Positions 1 to 12,596 of a stretch of DNA of 64,000 nucleotides are shown one piece after another. The stretch is from Phymorhynchus buccinoides (Eukaryota > Mollusca > Gastropoda > Neogastropoda > Raphitomidae). The DNA lies in assembly GCA_017654935.2 (NCBI GenBank), contig CM065693.1, forward strand, positions 20,274,091 to 20,338,090. Reading direction: 5' to 3'. The position numbers and the translations under genes are program-made. Each line of letters opens with the position of its first letter. The first letter of the stretch is position 1. The notes under the pieces were generated by a model. The model searched no databases, was not told the DNA's origin, and worked only from the letters and a program-made list of their open reading frames with translations.

Positions 1-148
<148 letters not shown>

Positions 149-298
149 TCATTATTTTTATTCCCTTTTAGGATGTTGGCCAGACATGAATGGACACCCT
201 CTGTTTTGGGGGCTAGCTATTTCCAATTAGGCCTCTGGCTTTCGCCCCTTGAGAACACAGACAGTGTTTTACAATGTATGGTCTTGTACCAATAAGAG

Positions 299-476
299 CC
301 ACATACACACATGCGCGCGCACACACACAGTCATGCGCGCGTGGGCACGCACACACACACACACTTGCACACACACACACTTACACACACACACACACAT
401 TTACATGCACACACACACACACTTACATACACACACACTTACATACACACACACACACTTACATACACACACACAC

Positions 477-518
<42 letters not shown>
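299..518. repeat. (CA)n-rich microsatellite
   Basis: Imperfect CA tract with periodic cacttacata interruptions. Open frames translating as THTHTH or VCVCVC here are artefacts. Confidence 0.97.
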
Positions 519-519
<1 letters not shown>

Positions 520-590
520 GAACATAATAGACAGACAGACAGACATATATCTTACCATGGCAAGGCACTTCCAGAGCTGGGAGCTCAGTA

Positions 591-1035
591 CAAAAAGACA
601 GCACTTGTCCAGTGGATGTTGGTTGTTATAGGAATTGCCTGAAGGGAGGGTAGGTGCTAATAGCATCTTCTGATAACAGCCAACAAGACACTATGCCATG
701 TACAAAAAGAGAACACTTGTCCAGTGGATGTTGGTTGTGATAATTGCCTGAAGGGAGGGTAGGTGCTAATGGCATCTTCTGATAACAGCCAACAAGACAC
801 TATGCCATGTACAAAAAGAGAACACTTGTCCAGTGGATGTTGGTTGTGATAGGAATTGCCTGAAGGGAGGCTAGGTGCTAATGGCATCTTCTGATAACAG
901 CCAACAAGACACTATGCCATGTACAAAAAGAGAACACTTGTCCAGTGGATGTTGGTTGTGGTAGGAATTGCCTGAAGGGAGGCTAGGTGCTAAAGGCATC
1001 TTCTGATAACAGTCAAGAAGACACTGTGCTATGTA
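591..1035. repeat. ~112-bp tandem repeat, four units
   Basis: Units begin near 591, 703, 812 and 924 with caaaaagagaacacttgtcc and run through ctgataacagccaacaagac. Spacing is 112, 109 and 112 bp. The last unit is diverged. Confidence 0.93.
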
Positions 1036-1320
1036 CACAAAGTCTATGCAAAGGGAAAACAAGATGACAAGTCATGCAGATGTGTTCTTAGTATTCAAGG
1101 GGAGAGAAAAAAAGAATTGAATGAAAAATGAAACTGTCCTGGTGCAGTCAATCTTCTGTGTTCCGACCACCCATCTGACTGTCCGAATATGTTCATAATC
1201 GCGAGGTGGCCTTTATACTGGAGACTTTTGATAATAAATCAGTAGAGAAGAGACTAAGTAAATATGTTCGTAGATCCTCCTAAAGTTCTACAGCGACAGA
1301 ATAGTCAGCAGTGACTGTGG

Positions 1321-1626
1321 TCTTCTGCGTTCCCAGGCCATAATGTGTAAGGTACGTATGTGTCCGGTTTTCAGTTTTGACTGGTCTCCCCGCTGTGTAC
1401 AGCCGACACATTCCGATTTCGGAGGAGCTCAAAGATTGGAAGATGTTTTTGGAAGAAAGGCAGGAGAATGGGCCAATAAGTCAGAAAGATAGTAGATGAA
1501 GGAAAGCAAAAGGAAAAGTCAAAGAGTGAAAGACAAGAGCAAGTTACGAGCACAGAACTTCCAGAAGGCGGGGAACTATTTTTACAAAAGAACACCCCCC
1601 CCCCCCATAGTATCCCCACGGGGAGA
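1321..1626 (-). mobile_element. R1 SINE-like element (subfamily A)
   Basis: About 300 bp. On the - strand it runs from a GC-rich 5' end (ccccgtggggatac) through gttctgtgcttgtaacttcc-like and ggcccattctcctgcc-like blocks to gcctgggaacgcag plus a short AAG tail. At least seven related copies occur in the window. Function is not known; the R1 name is mine. Confidence 0.8.
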
Positions 1627-1965
1627 GACTCGTGGAGGGGTTGGGGTTGTCCAGCTCCCCATATGGAGGCACGAGGCATCCACCCACTGCCCCATGACTG
1701 GTCACTATACGGAAGGAAGGAAGGAAGTTGATTAGACGAGGTTCCACTGTACAAACATCTTCCATTTTCTTTAGCATCATGCGTCCATCACCCCAAATGA
1801 CTGGACACCTAATTATCTTCCTCTCCTTTGTCATCTCCGACTACTATGTTTAGCCAGCGCTCTTTATTTGTAGACAATTCCGTTTGTCGGGTAAGATGTG
1901 TGTGTTCGCTCAGCCGCAGATGTTATGTCAGCTCCAAAGGGAAGCAGCTGATCAAAAATGGCTTC

Positions 1966-2121
1966 TACCATATTTTACGGACTATAAGGCAATGCTTTTT
2001 TTTTTCTTCCCCTTATAATATGATTATTAAAATAGTAAGAAAATGTAGCAACAAAATCTAAATTTTGTGTAAAATTTGGGGGGGGGGGGGGCTTGGGGCC
2101 TTATTGTCCAAAAATATGGTA
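1966..2121. mobile_element. Short palindromic MITE (TACCATA...TATGGTA)
   Basis: Ends read taccatattttacggacta and, inverted, ccaaaaatatggta. It is related to the small element at 14473-14646. The centre holds a poly-G run. Confidence 0.6.
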
Positions 2122-2545
2122 CTCATTGAGCAGTTTGCCAGTCACAGGACAATTGGAAACTCACAAAGAATTTTGTTTCTGGTAATATTGAAATTTTGGT
2201 TGAATTGACACAAAAAGCATCATCAATAACACATCAGAGATCTTTCTGACAACTGGGTACAGTAGGGTAGGGTGTGGCGATTGGAACAAACCATTGTTGA
2301 CAAACTCACAGACACACATACAGGCAGAGACGTGCACAGGCAATCCTGTCAGTTGCAATGTACTCCCGTTCAAAATTGGTGGTACAAAAAAAGATGGTCC
2401 TTTTGTCAGGATGGATGGAAGCCCAAGCCACTAATGGAAACAAACGACTTGCTGGCACTACCAGAAGGCGTTAATATTAACCTTTTCTGGTACCACTACA
2501 TTCTACTTGTAGGCAATTCAGACTTACTGATTGTGGAGCCATTGT

Positions 2546-3033
2546 CAGGGTTCCCAGGTGCCTTTTAAGTCCTTGTGAATTGTTTTTTGGTCAAAAGGCC
2601 TTTTAAGTGCTTTATTTCAGCAAGTAGATCCTTTTAATTCATCAAGAGGTCCTTTTATTTTTTGAAAGGTACTGTTAAGTCCTGTTTTATCCACACACAA
2701 AAAGTGATAAAGAAACTAAAGCTAAAAGATTTCTGAAAAAACCAAACTGGCAGTATGCAAAGTTGTCTGTGTTACAGATCGGAGCAGACAATTCATTACA
2801 AGCTGTGTGAGTCTTTCTGCACCAAGATGTAGTGATTCATTCCATGCGTATTGGAATGTCGGCTTTAAGACATGATTGTGCAAATGTTCACTACATTGTG
2901 CTCTTGGTCAACAATTGGCATTCTGGCATTCTGTACAATCAGGTTGGCGAAGGTCCTTTTACAATCTTTTGAGGTCCTTATAAGTCATTTAAAGGTCCTT
3001 TTTTCGTTTCATGTTCCAGACCTGGGAACCCTG
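2546..3033. mobile_element. hAT-like non-autonomous element (CAGGGTTCCCAGG ends)
   Basis: Terminal inverted repeats CAGGGTTCCCAGG / CCTGGGAACCCTG are typical of hAT elements. CATTGT flanks both ends (partial target duplication). The interior is rich in repeated aggtccttttaa motifs. No transposase is visible. Confidence 0.7.
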
Positions 3034-3087
3034 CATTGTGAACAAGTAAGGAGATTATTGAGGCTCACGGATTCCTCATTAAGCAGG

Positions 3088-3270
3088 AAGGTGACAGAGT
3101 GGTTAAGGCGCTCGTCTGCCAATGTTTAGTGGACACTCGTCTCCAACGTGAGTTCTGGCCTCGCCCTTTCTCCCCAGTCTGGCCGGGGACCGACTGAGCG
3201 CCTAGTTATCCGTTGCACAACGGACCATCGAAATTGTTAGGTTGTAATTGTCCCCCCCCCCCCCCCCCCT
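3088..3270 (+). mobile_element. tRNA-derived SINE
   Basis: The head gtgacagagtggttaaggcg resembles a class II (Leu/Ser) tRNA 5' end with an A box. A degraded B box (gtgagttctggcctcgcc) follows about 50 bp later, then an unrelated body and a poly-C run at 3252-3269. It lacks a foldable acceptor stem, so it is not a tRNA gene. Confidence 0.6.
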
Positions 3271-3436
3271 TAAAATGTTCCATCATTGGTCTATACCATG
3301 CCTCAGTTATGCTCAGAGGTTATGACACTGTGGCTTAAATGCAAAAGAGGTGAAAGTGAAGTGTCAATAATTGCCGATAAACGGCAGGTGGACATCACTG
3401 GAAGAAGAAGAAATGTTATGGTATGCTGGCTGTGTG

Positions 3437-3740
3437 CCGTATTTTACGGACTATAAGGCGATACTTTTTTCTTAGACTGAGTCTAGACGACGACGAAAAT
3501 GGTGTTTTACGTCCTCTTGGTCTGAATCGGACACATACGGGACATTTGTAAATACAAATATGGTGGGAACAATACTGGAGGCAATGCCCGGAGGCAGTAT
3601 GAAACCAGTAAAGTCCCGATTTTGTATTAATACAGATAGGTGTAGCGGTAACCACGCCTCGGTTAAACCTCATCGGCTATGGCACCGCCACAAGTATATA
3701 ACTTAGTATACTGAGTCTAGACTTGGTCCATAAAATATGA
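3437..3740. mobile_element. Palindromic-end element, family P (empty-site copy)
   Basis: Shares a ~220-bp core (ttttacgtcctcttggtctg ... cctcatcggctatggcaccg) with 35500-35670, 44205-44430 and 56530-56972. At 3660-3668 it shows the uninterrupted ggTTAAacc that carries a MITE insertion in the 56.7-kb copy. Confidence 0.6.
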
Positions 3741-4202
3741 TAGTAACTTCCTCGTCTCAAAACCAGGGGTTCTATCATGCACAGCAATGGATTTATTCTA
3801 GTCGCCCCTCGCTTTCATCTTCTTGGGTCCAGCATGTATATGTACGTGACCACACACAGTCAAAAGAGGCTCTAATTTGTCGTGAGATCATGGAAACTGT
3901 GCCACAGGTTGCATGCATTACAAACTTTGTACACCCGCAAAACTGCACAATGCTCAAGAAAGAAAAAAAAGATGATGTTTACCAACAAAAACCAAATTTG
4001 TGTCCTTTACGGAACTTTCTCAAATGCCACTTTATCTTCTTTCTTTTTAATAGAAAGTATGCTGTTTTTCAAGAAAACTGGGTTTTATGTGTGTACTAAT
4101 GATCCTAATTGTTGTAGATCTTGGGAGAAGAGCAAGTCAGGTGATAATCTTGCCCCTCAGATTGTGACTCCAGTGTGTACAGACCATGAGGTTTACAGGG
4201 GC

Positions 4203-4756
4203 TTAAAGGGGCACCCTGACGGATGCGTTTTTGCAAGAAACACGTCGAGATCACCAGGAAAACACCCTTTACAGAGATCGCAACACTCACTTTGCTCTGG
4301 TTTCCTGGAAATCAAACCGTCAAATCGGCGATTCCTCCTTGGCGGAGGTGCTGGAAGTCAAATTCTTTCAGCGAAGGCATGTGCCTTCTCTTTTCTAATG
4401 GCCGCCTGATTTTAGACCAAATCGTTTGCACGAAATTTCCACAATACAAGCCTTTTTATTTATTTATGTTTTTAATTGTATACAGTTTACCAAAAGGAGT
4501 TTCGCTCACAACAAAGGAAATAGCTCCAATTTTGTTTGTTACTGCACTACAAAAAACAAAAAGCTTCAACTACTCGAGTGGCCTCCATCCATCCCATCCA
4601 AAATGGCTTCTCTCCGCCAAGGATGAATCGCCGTTTTGACAGTTTGATTTCTAGGAAACCAGAGCAAAATGAGTGTTCCTATCCTTGAAAAGGCTGTCTT
4701 TCTGGTGATCACGATGTGTTTCTTGCAAAACCTCATCAGTCAGGGTGTCCCTTTAA
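4203..4756. mobile_element. Long-TIR foldback element, family V
   Basis: Arms of about 140 bp, beginning TTAAAGGGGCACCCTGACGG and ending as its near-complement at CAGGGTGTCCCTTTAA. TTAA lies at both ends, matching a piggyBac-type target duplication. The open frames inside are inverted-repeat artefacts. A second copy lies at 31022-31545. Confidence 0.75.
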
Positions 4757-5061
4757 CAGTTGGACAGTGAGACATCTTTATCACGCGGGATGTGGGACAG
4801 CGACAGATTAGGGGATTAACGGTCGTTAGATGTGCTAAGGACACACTCAGGATTGGGCAGATTAGCTGGATTCACAGGAATCCTGATCCCAGGATTTAGA
4901 GACGGTATCAGTGATGTTGCATATAAGGTGGGTAATCGTAGCGCACACTAAGCTGGGGCTTCAATGAATCTCTGTTTAGCGCTTTAACCCCTGGTTTTCT
5001 CTCTGTGTGGTTTTTTTTCTTCTGGTTTTTATTAGTTTGTTGAAGAAAATGTGAGCGTGCG

Positions 5062-6118
<1,057 letters not shown>

Positions 6119-6120
<2 letters not shown>

Positions 6121-6400
6121 AATCTTCAACCTAATGAAGTTGGCTGCCTGAGGCGAAGAAGAAGAAGAAGAAAATGGAGATGAAGGTCTTACACAAAGAG
6201 GAAGACATTTTGTGGGATGACTGATAATTATGCACTTTAATTCTTGACTGCTACAGTACACACTCTCAGTGAACTGTGCCTGATAGTTTGAATGAACAGC
6301 ACTACACATTTTGGCAACATCTCCCACCAAGACTGCACAATTTCTCAGCTGTCCAGACTTCTCGTGGTTTGTGTTCGTGGTGGTACTCAGGTCTGGGAAG
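6119..6400. repeat. Dispersed repeat with (GAA)n junction
   Basis: The stretch gcagaatcttcaacct...(gaa)n and the following ~200 bp (gactgctac...cagtgaac...gactacacatt) recur at 17540-17960. The shared arrangement suggests one older element rather than chance. Confidence 0.5.
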
Positions 6401-6477
6401 GGGTAGGGAGAAAGAATGGAGTGGGAGATGAGGAGGAGGAGGAGGAGGACAGATAACAAGAGAGTGGGAATACTTCT

Positions 6478-6772
6478 TCTTCTTCTTCGATCGCTCAGAC
6501 AATTTTGAGTGCAGATTCATCATGCTGCCATCATACGCCTAAGAAATAGGCCCAGCAAGTCCGACTTCGGCTGGAGGAGATCGTTTTGAAAGTGTTTTCA
6601 AAAAAGGCAGAAGAATGGGCCCCGGTAAGGCAAAAAGACAGTAGATGACAATAAGCAAAGGGAAAAGGCAAGGGTCAAAGAGAGTGACAGATTAGAGGAA
6701 ATTACATGCACAGAACTTCCAGAAGGTGGGGGAACTATTTATACAAAAGACACACACACACACACACACACA

Positions 6773-6813
<41 letters not shown>

Positions 6814-6882
6814 GCACACACACACACGCACACGCACGCGCACACGCGCGCGCACGCACACACAGCAGATACACACAGATAC

Positions 6883-6966
<84 letters not shown>

Positions 6967-6996
6967 TCACACACACACGGTATCCCCACGGGGAGA
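6478..6996 (-). mobile_element. R1 SINE-like element (subfamily B) split by a (CA)n expansion
   Basis: On the - strand it ends with the subfamily-B module (agccgaagtcggacttgctg ... aggcgtatgatggcagcatg ... gatcgaagaag). A (CA)n tract of about 230 bp (6750-6980) sits exactly where other copies have a poly-C run, just inside the gtatccccacgggg terminus. Confidence 0.7.
6750..6980. repeat. (CA)n microsatellite inside R1
   Basis: Compound CA/CG-interrupted tract; the THTH and CVCV frames are artefacts. Confidence 0.98.
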
Positions 6997-6999
6997 GAG

Positions 7000-7420
7000 T
7001 GGGAATACAAAAGTTAGCACCAGCGGCAGCCAGACCAAAGCAGTGCCCATGCCTCGTTGCCTTTGATGAGAACAGTTAGAAAAAAGACCAGAAAAGGGAT
7101 AAGAAAGAAAGAAGAGAAAGAAGAACAGAGATACGGGGTAGGGAGGATGAGCTAAATGGTCAGAAAAATCTCTCACACCTTCAACCGCCCTTCCTCCCTG
7201 GTGCAGTGGATGGCGTGGCAAGCTCTCGTCTGGGGAGTGACGTGGTCGATTTTCTGTCAAAGTTTTTGTTGTTTTTGTTTGGTTGGTTCTCTGTTTTTTG
7301 TTTTGTTTTTATCTCAATCTGTGTTGTTTCCATTGAAAACTTCGAGTTATTTTTCATGCCTTTTAATGTTTTGGAACTGAATTATTTTCAAAAGAGTTTA
7401 TTAAAATAATATTTTGAGTA
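7000..7420. other. No gene seen
   Basis: A purine-rich patch (7080-7140) and a T-rich patch (7260-7320). No coding or structural signal is recognisable. Confidence 0.5.
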
Positions 7421-7424
7421 ATTA

Positions 7425-7675
7425 AAAATGTTTCAAAGTTCCTTCAGAAAACCACGTACATGTGTTTAAAATGTTTCAAAGTTCACTTCAGAAAACTGCT
7501 TACAGGTGTTTCAAAGTTCCTTCAGAAAACTACATACAGGCGTTTAAAATGTTTCAAAGTTCCTTCAGAAAACCACATACGGGCATTTAAAATGTTTCAA
7601 GGTTCCTTCAGAAAACCACATACAGGTGTTTAAAATGTTTCAAGGTTCATTTAAGAAAACTGCATACAGGTGTTC
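7425..7675. repeat. ~43-bp tandem repeat, six units
   Basis: Unit built on aaaatgtttcaaagttcctt cagaaaaccacatacaggtg, with point changes and one shortened unit. Confidence 0.93.
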
Positions 7676-7954
7676 TGAAGTCTGAAAATGTAAAGCTTTT
7701 CAGCAGCAAAAGTAGGTTTTCTTCTTGCAAAATTTGAATGGAAATATGGCTGGTAAGATTTTTGTTTTTGTTGTTGTTTTGTTTTTTTAACTGGATATAC
7801 TTTACCATATTTGGGTGGGGTGTTTTTTGCACATCTATAACAGTTGTTCTATTTGTAGGTTATTCGTGTTAATGCATCAATACAGAAGTCATCAAGTCTT
7901 TGAGATAAGTAGTTCTTTCAGAATTTATGAGTTGTGAGGGTCTGAAAAGTGTTA

Positions 7955-8400
7955 AAAAAAACCTTGGTAACTTTTGAAGTTGAAAAGTCAGTCTGAACCC
8001 TGACTAATGGACACTGTAACAAGTTAGTGGCTGAAATGCACATAAAAACTACTGAAATGCACATAAAAACCCTTGGTACTTTTGAAGTTGAAAAGTCAGT
8101 CTGAACCCTGACTAATGGACACTGTAACAAGTTAGTGACTGAAATGCACATAAAAACTACTGAAATGCACATAAAAAACTTTGGTAACTTTTGAAGTTGA
8201 AAAGTCAGTCTGAACCCTGACTAATGGACACTGTAACAAGTTAGTGGCTGAAATGCACATAAAAACTACTGAAATGCACATAAAAAACCTTGGTAACTTT
8301 TGAAGTTGAAAAGTCAGTCTGAACCCTGACTAATGGACACTGTAACAAGTTAGTGGCTGAAATGCACATAAAAACTACTGAAATGCACATAAAAAACTAC
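7955..8400. repeat. ~109-bp tandem repeat, four units
   Basis: Units start with ccttggtaacttttgaagtt near 7962, 8071, 8180 and 8288. Each ends with a doubled ctgaaatgcacataaaaact. Units are nearly identical, so the expansion is recent. Confidence 0.95.
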
Positions 8401-8404
8401 TCTG

Positions 8405-8910
8405 TAGTAAATTTACTTTTAAAAAATCGGTAAAGGTCAAGATGTGAACCCTGACCACCCCCCCCCCTACCCCGGTAAAGGTCAAGATGTGCCCCCCCCC
8501 TATCTCGGTTAATTGTATTTTTCCGTTATTGCCTTTCTTACCATACATAAAGCTGTATTTTAGGAACATTTTTAGCTAATAACCTTTTTGGAATACTAAC
8601 CCTAACCCTAAACCTAGCCCTAACCCTAACCCTAACCCTAACCCTACCCCCCACCGTATAAGACGGAAAAAACGCAACGAACCACAACTGTGACAAATCG
8701 CGGTGTACTGCGTTACATAGTGGGGGGTAGGGTTAGGTTTAGGGGTAGGGTTAGGGTTAGGGTTAGTATTCAAAAAAGGTAATTAGCTAAAAATGTTCCT
8801 AAAATACAGGTTTATGTATGGTAAGAAAGGCAAAAACGGAAAAATACAATTAACCGAGAAATGCATGGGGGGTGGCACATCTTTACCTTTACCAAAAAAT
8901 CAATATGGAA
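8405..8910. mobile_element. Palindromic element with telomere-like core
   Basis: Arms of roughly 130 bp (ggtaaaggtcaagatgtg ... aggaacatttttagctaat) are repeated inverted on the right. Between them are (AACCCT)n at 8598-8645 and (TTAGGG)n at 8727-8766, in opposite orientation, around an ~80-bp centre. This is an internal fold-back, not a chromosome end. Confidence 0.75.
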
Positions 8911-9404
8911 GACATCAAGGGTGTTTTTTTAGACAATAGGTCATAGAATTTTAAAGTTGAGGCTTTGGAAGTGTTTGAAAAGTGGTGACTTTGGAAGTAG
9001 AATGTCTTTAGGAATATTTAATGAACACAGGAATATTTAATTAGCACAAGGGCAATTCTTTGTAGTTAACCTAAACATAACAGTGAATTTATAACAATCA
9101 AATCTGTACCGAAGTCTCATGACAAGTATGTCTTTAAAAATAAAAAAATAAAGTTCTTATAGTTTTGTGAATCCTCCGAAAGTTTGCGATGAATTTCTGC
9201 TGTGATGGTCCAGAAAGTGTGTGAAGAAGAAAAGTTTGTGACTGAGCATGCAAGCAATCGGAAAGTGCGCAGGAACGCTGAATGGATAGCGGGGCCAGTT
9301 TGATGCACCAGACGAAGCACTCCTCACGCCTCACCACCTTTCATGGGCCACACTGCGAAGGGAAGAAAAAGAGGGAGCGAAGATGGGTTGGGGGTGGGGT
9401 GGCT

Positions 9405-10130
9405 GGGAGTGTAATCAGTCAGAAAAGTCTGTCCCTACCACCAAAATTTGATTCTTGCCATTGGAGGTCGATACAGTGGAACCTCCCTTATAAGACCTTC
9501 AAAAACATCCAAAACGAGGTCTTATAAGGGAGGCGTCTTATAAGGGAGGTAATTTTAATACTTACAATGAAGGGTAATGTCTCGGAGAAGTAGGTGTTAT
9601 GTGGGAGGGAGTCTTATAAATGGAGGTCTTATAAGGGATGTTCCACTGTACTCAACACTCCCCTTGAAAGGAGTGTTAGCCCCTTGACTGGCAGAGAAAA
9701 TTAAAGAAAAATCATTGGGCAAATCATGCTACGAAAAAGACAACTGATAGAGCCAATCTGGCAAAATGGTCTGGGGATGTAACTCTCTTGACTGTGTTAG
9801 AGCAAAAGCCAGCATATCAGAGTGTAATGGGTCAGAAAAGTCTGTCCCTACCCCAAAGTTTGATTCCTGCCATTTGAGGTCAATACAGCACTCCCCTTGA
9901 AAGGAGTCTCGACTGCCAGAGAAAATTAAGGAAAAAAATCATTGGGCAAATCATGCCATGAAAAACAACTGATAGAGCCAATCTGTCAAAATGGTCTGGG
10001 GATATAACTCTCTTGACTGTGTTAGAGCAAAAGCCAGCATTATATCAGGGTTATTCCTCTTCATCTGATGACATCGTCAGTGATGTTATCAGGTCAGTAC
10101 GTGATACGTTGGTGGCAGTCAAGGGGTTAA
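9405..10130. mobile_element. Tandem pair of family-T MITE sequences
   Basis: Two copies of a ~400-bp block (gtcagaaaagtctgtcccta ... agccagcatatcag) lie head to tail. The right one ends tggcagtcaaggggttaa, the family-T terminus. The left copy holds a TA-type MITE (9472-9650) missing from the right copy, which shows the empty site near 9880. Confidence 0.7.
9472..9650. mobile_element. Family-S MITE (pogo/Tigger-like ends, TA target)
   Basis: TACAGTGGAACCTCCCTTAT at the left is inverted at the right as ataagggatgttccactgta. Four further full copies and one satellite-expanded copy occur in the window. No transposase is present. The pogo-like assignment rests on the CAGTGGAACCTC end. Confidence 0.8.
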
Positions 10131-10234
10131 TGTGGTTTGAAAATGTTGCCTGTGAATAAGAAAAAGACGAAAAAGCAAGGTTGTTGCCAGGTACAATGCC
10201 CTCATTGGTGATACCAGGAGATCTTTCAGTACAA

Positions 10235-10512
10235 ATAGTTCTCTATCTTCTGGAAGTTCTGTGCTTGCAACTTCCTCTAATCTGTCGCTCTCTTTGACTC
10301 TGCCTTTTCCTTTTCTTACTGTCGTATACTATTTTTTCTGCGTTATTGGCCCGTTTTCCTGCCTTTTTTCAAAGAAATCTTTCAAATAATGTTCTCCTAT
10401 GAGCTCCTCCAAAATCAGAATGTGCTGCCTGAATACAGCGGGGAGTCCAGTGAATCCTGAAAACTGGACACATAAACATATTTCACCCATTATGGCCTGG
10501 GAACGCAGAAGA
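10235..10512 (+). mobile_element. R1 SINE-like element (subfamily A)
   Basis: Runs from ttctggaagttctgtgcttg to ggcctgggaacgcagaagaa. The 5' end is missing. Confidence 0.75.
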
Positions 10513-11325
10513 AGAACAAGTTGCTAAGTACAACAACATGTCCTCCTCTCCTTTTCCCTACCCATAGTTTTTCACCCTATTTCGCATTCTTAAATCCTTC
10601 ACAGCCGACTATTTTTCTGACAAAAATTTCTGTCAAACTTAATCTGGGTAGAGAAAAAAATGGGGCATAGATTACTGGAGGTTCCCCTAGGTTACAAATA
10701 TACAATAATGCCTATCCTTATCTTCTAAGATTAACTTTTTCTAGCCTAAGCAGTTGCTGGTAGCGATCTTGCCACTTGTGGCCGATTCGGTTGCACGTCA
10801 CCGTTGTTACAGCTGTTGCCACATCGATTGCGGAGAACCGTCAAAACGTTAAAAAAACCCTCTGGTTTTTTTCTACTGCGGTGTAAAGAATAATATAATC
10901 CAAACATCTTTCAAAATTTAAGTATATTGTAAAGTTCAGGTTCTGCTCTTTTTATTGATATATGGAAACAGGCTGTTACTTATTAAATAAACACCGTAAA
11001 AAAATAAATATAAAAAACAATAAAACATCAAAACTCAACTGCCTGCCGAATTTACATGATTATTTTCTATGAAAAAAATGTAAGGACTCAGTCCAACGTC
11101 ATAATCAAGCTTTTGTCATCATGCATACGTCGTTATTTATTTATTCCACAGACTCATGCTCAACAAACAGAGAAAAAAGACAAAGACTTCACAATGTTGT
11201 CAAAATCCCGCCGTGGGCAAGGGTTGTAAAGGAAGGAAGGAGCGCCGGCTCACGGCGCTCGCCTAGCTAATCGGGTGTCATCTAGAAAGAATGAAGAACA
11301 TATAAGGTCATGAATAACATAACCA
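10513..11325. other. Degraded repeats, no gene seen
   Basis: 10585-10670 resembles the family-M1 MITE interior (cttaatctgggtagagaaaa), strongly decayed. The rest is AT-rich with short perfect hairpins, for example around 10850-10880. Confidence 0.4.
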
Positions 11326-11473
11326 GGGCCTGTATTCACATTGAGATAGCATGAGACTTAGCATGATGCTAACTTAGAAGCTCTTCCAAAAGTCCTGTTA
11401 AATCCTATAGGACATTGGAAGAGCTTCTAAGTTAGCATCATGCTAAGTGCTATCTCAACGTGAATACAGGCCC
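11326..11473. mobile_element. Near-perfect ~148-bp hairpin element
   Basis: GGGCCTGTATTCAC...GTGAATACAGGCCC with almost full self-complementarity (ttagcatgatgctaacttag against its inverse). The loop is very short (gttaaatcctat). It looks like a fold-back MITE. Confidence 0.75.
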
Positions 11474-11565
11474 AGATTGTGATACCTTTTAGTGACATGG
11501 GTGTTTAACCGTTTAGTGTGGTACCAACTGGCGACATTGGCAGTGAAAATCATTGATTCAGCATT

Positions 11566-12104
11566 CAATGATAATGATGATGATGTGGTGATGATGATAG
11601 TAATAATGATGGTGATAATGATAATGATGATGATTATGATGGTGATCATGATGATGATAGTGGTGGTGATGTTGATGATGGTGATTAGGGTGATGATGAT
11701 GATAGTGGTGGTGATGTTGATGATGATTATGATGGTGATCATGATGATGATAGTGGTGGTGATGTTGTTGATGATGGTGATTAGGGTGATGATGATGATA
11801 GTGGTGGTGATGTTGATGATGATTATGATGGTGATCATGATGATGATAGTGGTGGTGATGTTGATGATGATGTTGATGATGGTGATTAGGGTGATGATGA
11901 TGATAGTGGTGGTGATGTTGATGATGATTATGATGGTGATGATGATAGTGGTGTTGATGATGATGTTGATGATGGTGATTAGGGTGATGATGATGATAGT
12001 GGTGGTGATGTTGATGATGGTGATTAGGGTGATGATGATGATAGTGGTGGTGATTTTGATGATGATGGTGACAATGACGATGATGGTAATGAAGATGATG
12101 ATGA
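11566..12104. repeat. Complex (GAT/GGT)n minisatellite
   Basis: Higher-order units of gatgatgatagtggtggtga and tgttgatgatggtgattagg. The MMMIVVV and HHHHH frames are artefacts. Confidence 0.95.
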
Positions 12105-12596
12105 CAGGGTTCGTGGGGTCCTTTCAGGTGCTTTAAAGTGCTGTGAAATTGATCGGTCTTCAAAAGGCCTGTAAAGTCCTTTATATCAGCAAGGAGGTCC
12201 TTTCAAATCAGTCAAAGGTCCTTTTAAAATTGGTGCGGTCAGTTTAAATCCTTTAGTCGGGCAAAAAAAAAACAACTAAGTACCTTGTCATAAGAAATGA
12301 ACTCCAAAAAATATATTAAATGAAATAAAAATTTGCCAAAAATCGATCGCCTTCATATCTTTCGAGCATACAAGCTGAAAGAAGGCACAAGGCGGAATCA
12401 ATGTGCTTTTTTTGCAAGCAGCAGAAGTACTACTGCAACAAATGAATCTGCTCAGCCACAATCGTCAGCGTCTGGCGCTGTGCCCACCACGTCTGCAAGT
12501 ACAACTACAAACAAGGTTTAAATAGGTCCTTTAAAAAAAATTGCTGGTCCTTTAAAGGTCCTTTTTTGGCACTCTTCCAAGTCCCCACGAACCCTG
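12105..12596. mobile_element. hAT-like element beside the APBA exon
   Basis: Ends CAGGGTTCGTGGGG / CCCCACGAACCCTG, with flanks gatgatga and gatgagga (7 of 8 match, an 8-bp hAT-size target duplication in the GAT repeat). The interior aggtcctttaaa motifs match the 2546-3033 copy. It ends 73 bp before the APBA exon. Confidence 0.75.

Noticed and set aside
3088..3180. tRNA-Leu/Ser gene
   Set aside because: A- and B-box-like words are present but the stems do not pair and the B box is degraded; better explained as a SINE.
4223..4639. 138-codon frame with hydrophobic stretch
   Set aside because: It is entirely inside the long-TIR foldback element, and the matching frame occurs inverted in the 31-kb copy.
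8598..8780. Chromosome end or ordinary interstitial telomere
   Set aside because: The arrays are short, imperfect and oppositely oriented inside a palindrome; unique sequence continues on both sides.
11492..12163. Opposed ~200-codon frames rich in Met/Val and in His
   Set aside because: Both are translations of the GAT/GGT minisatellite.
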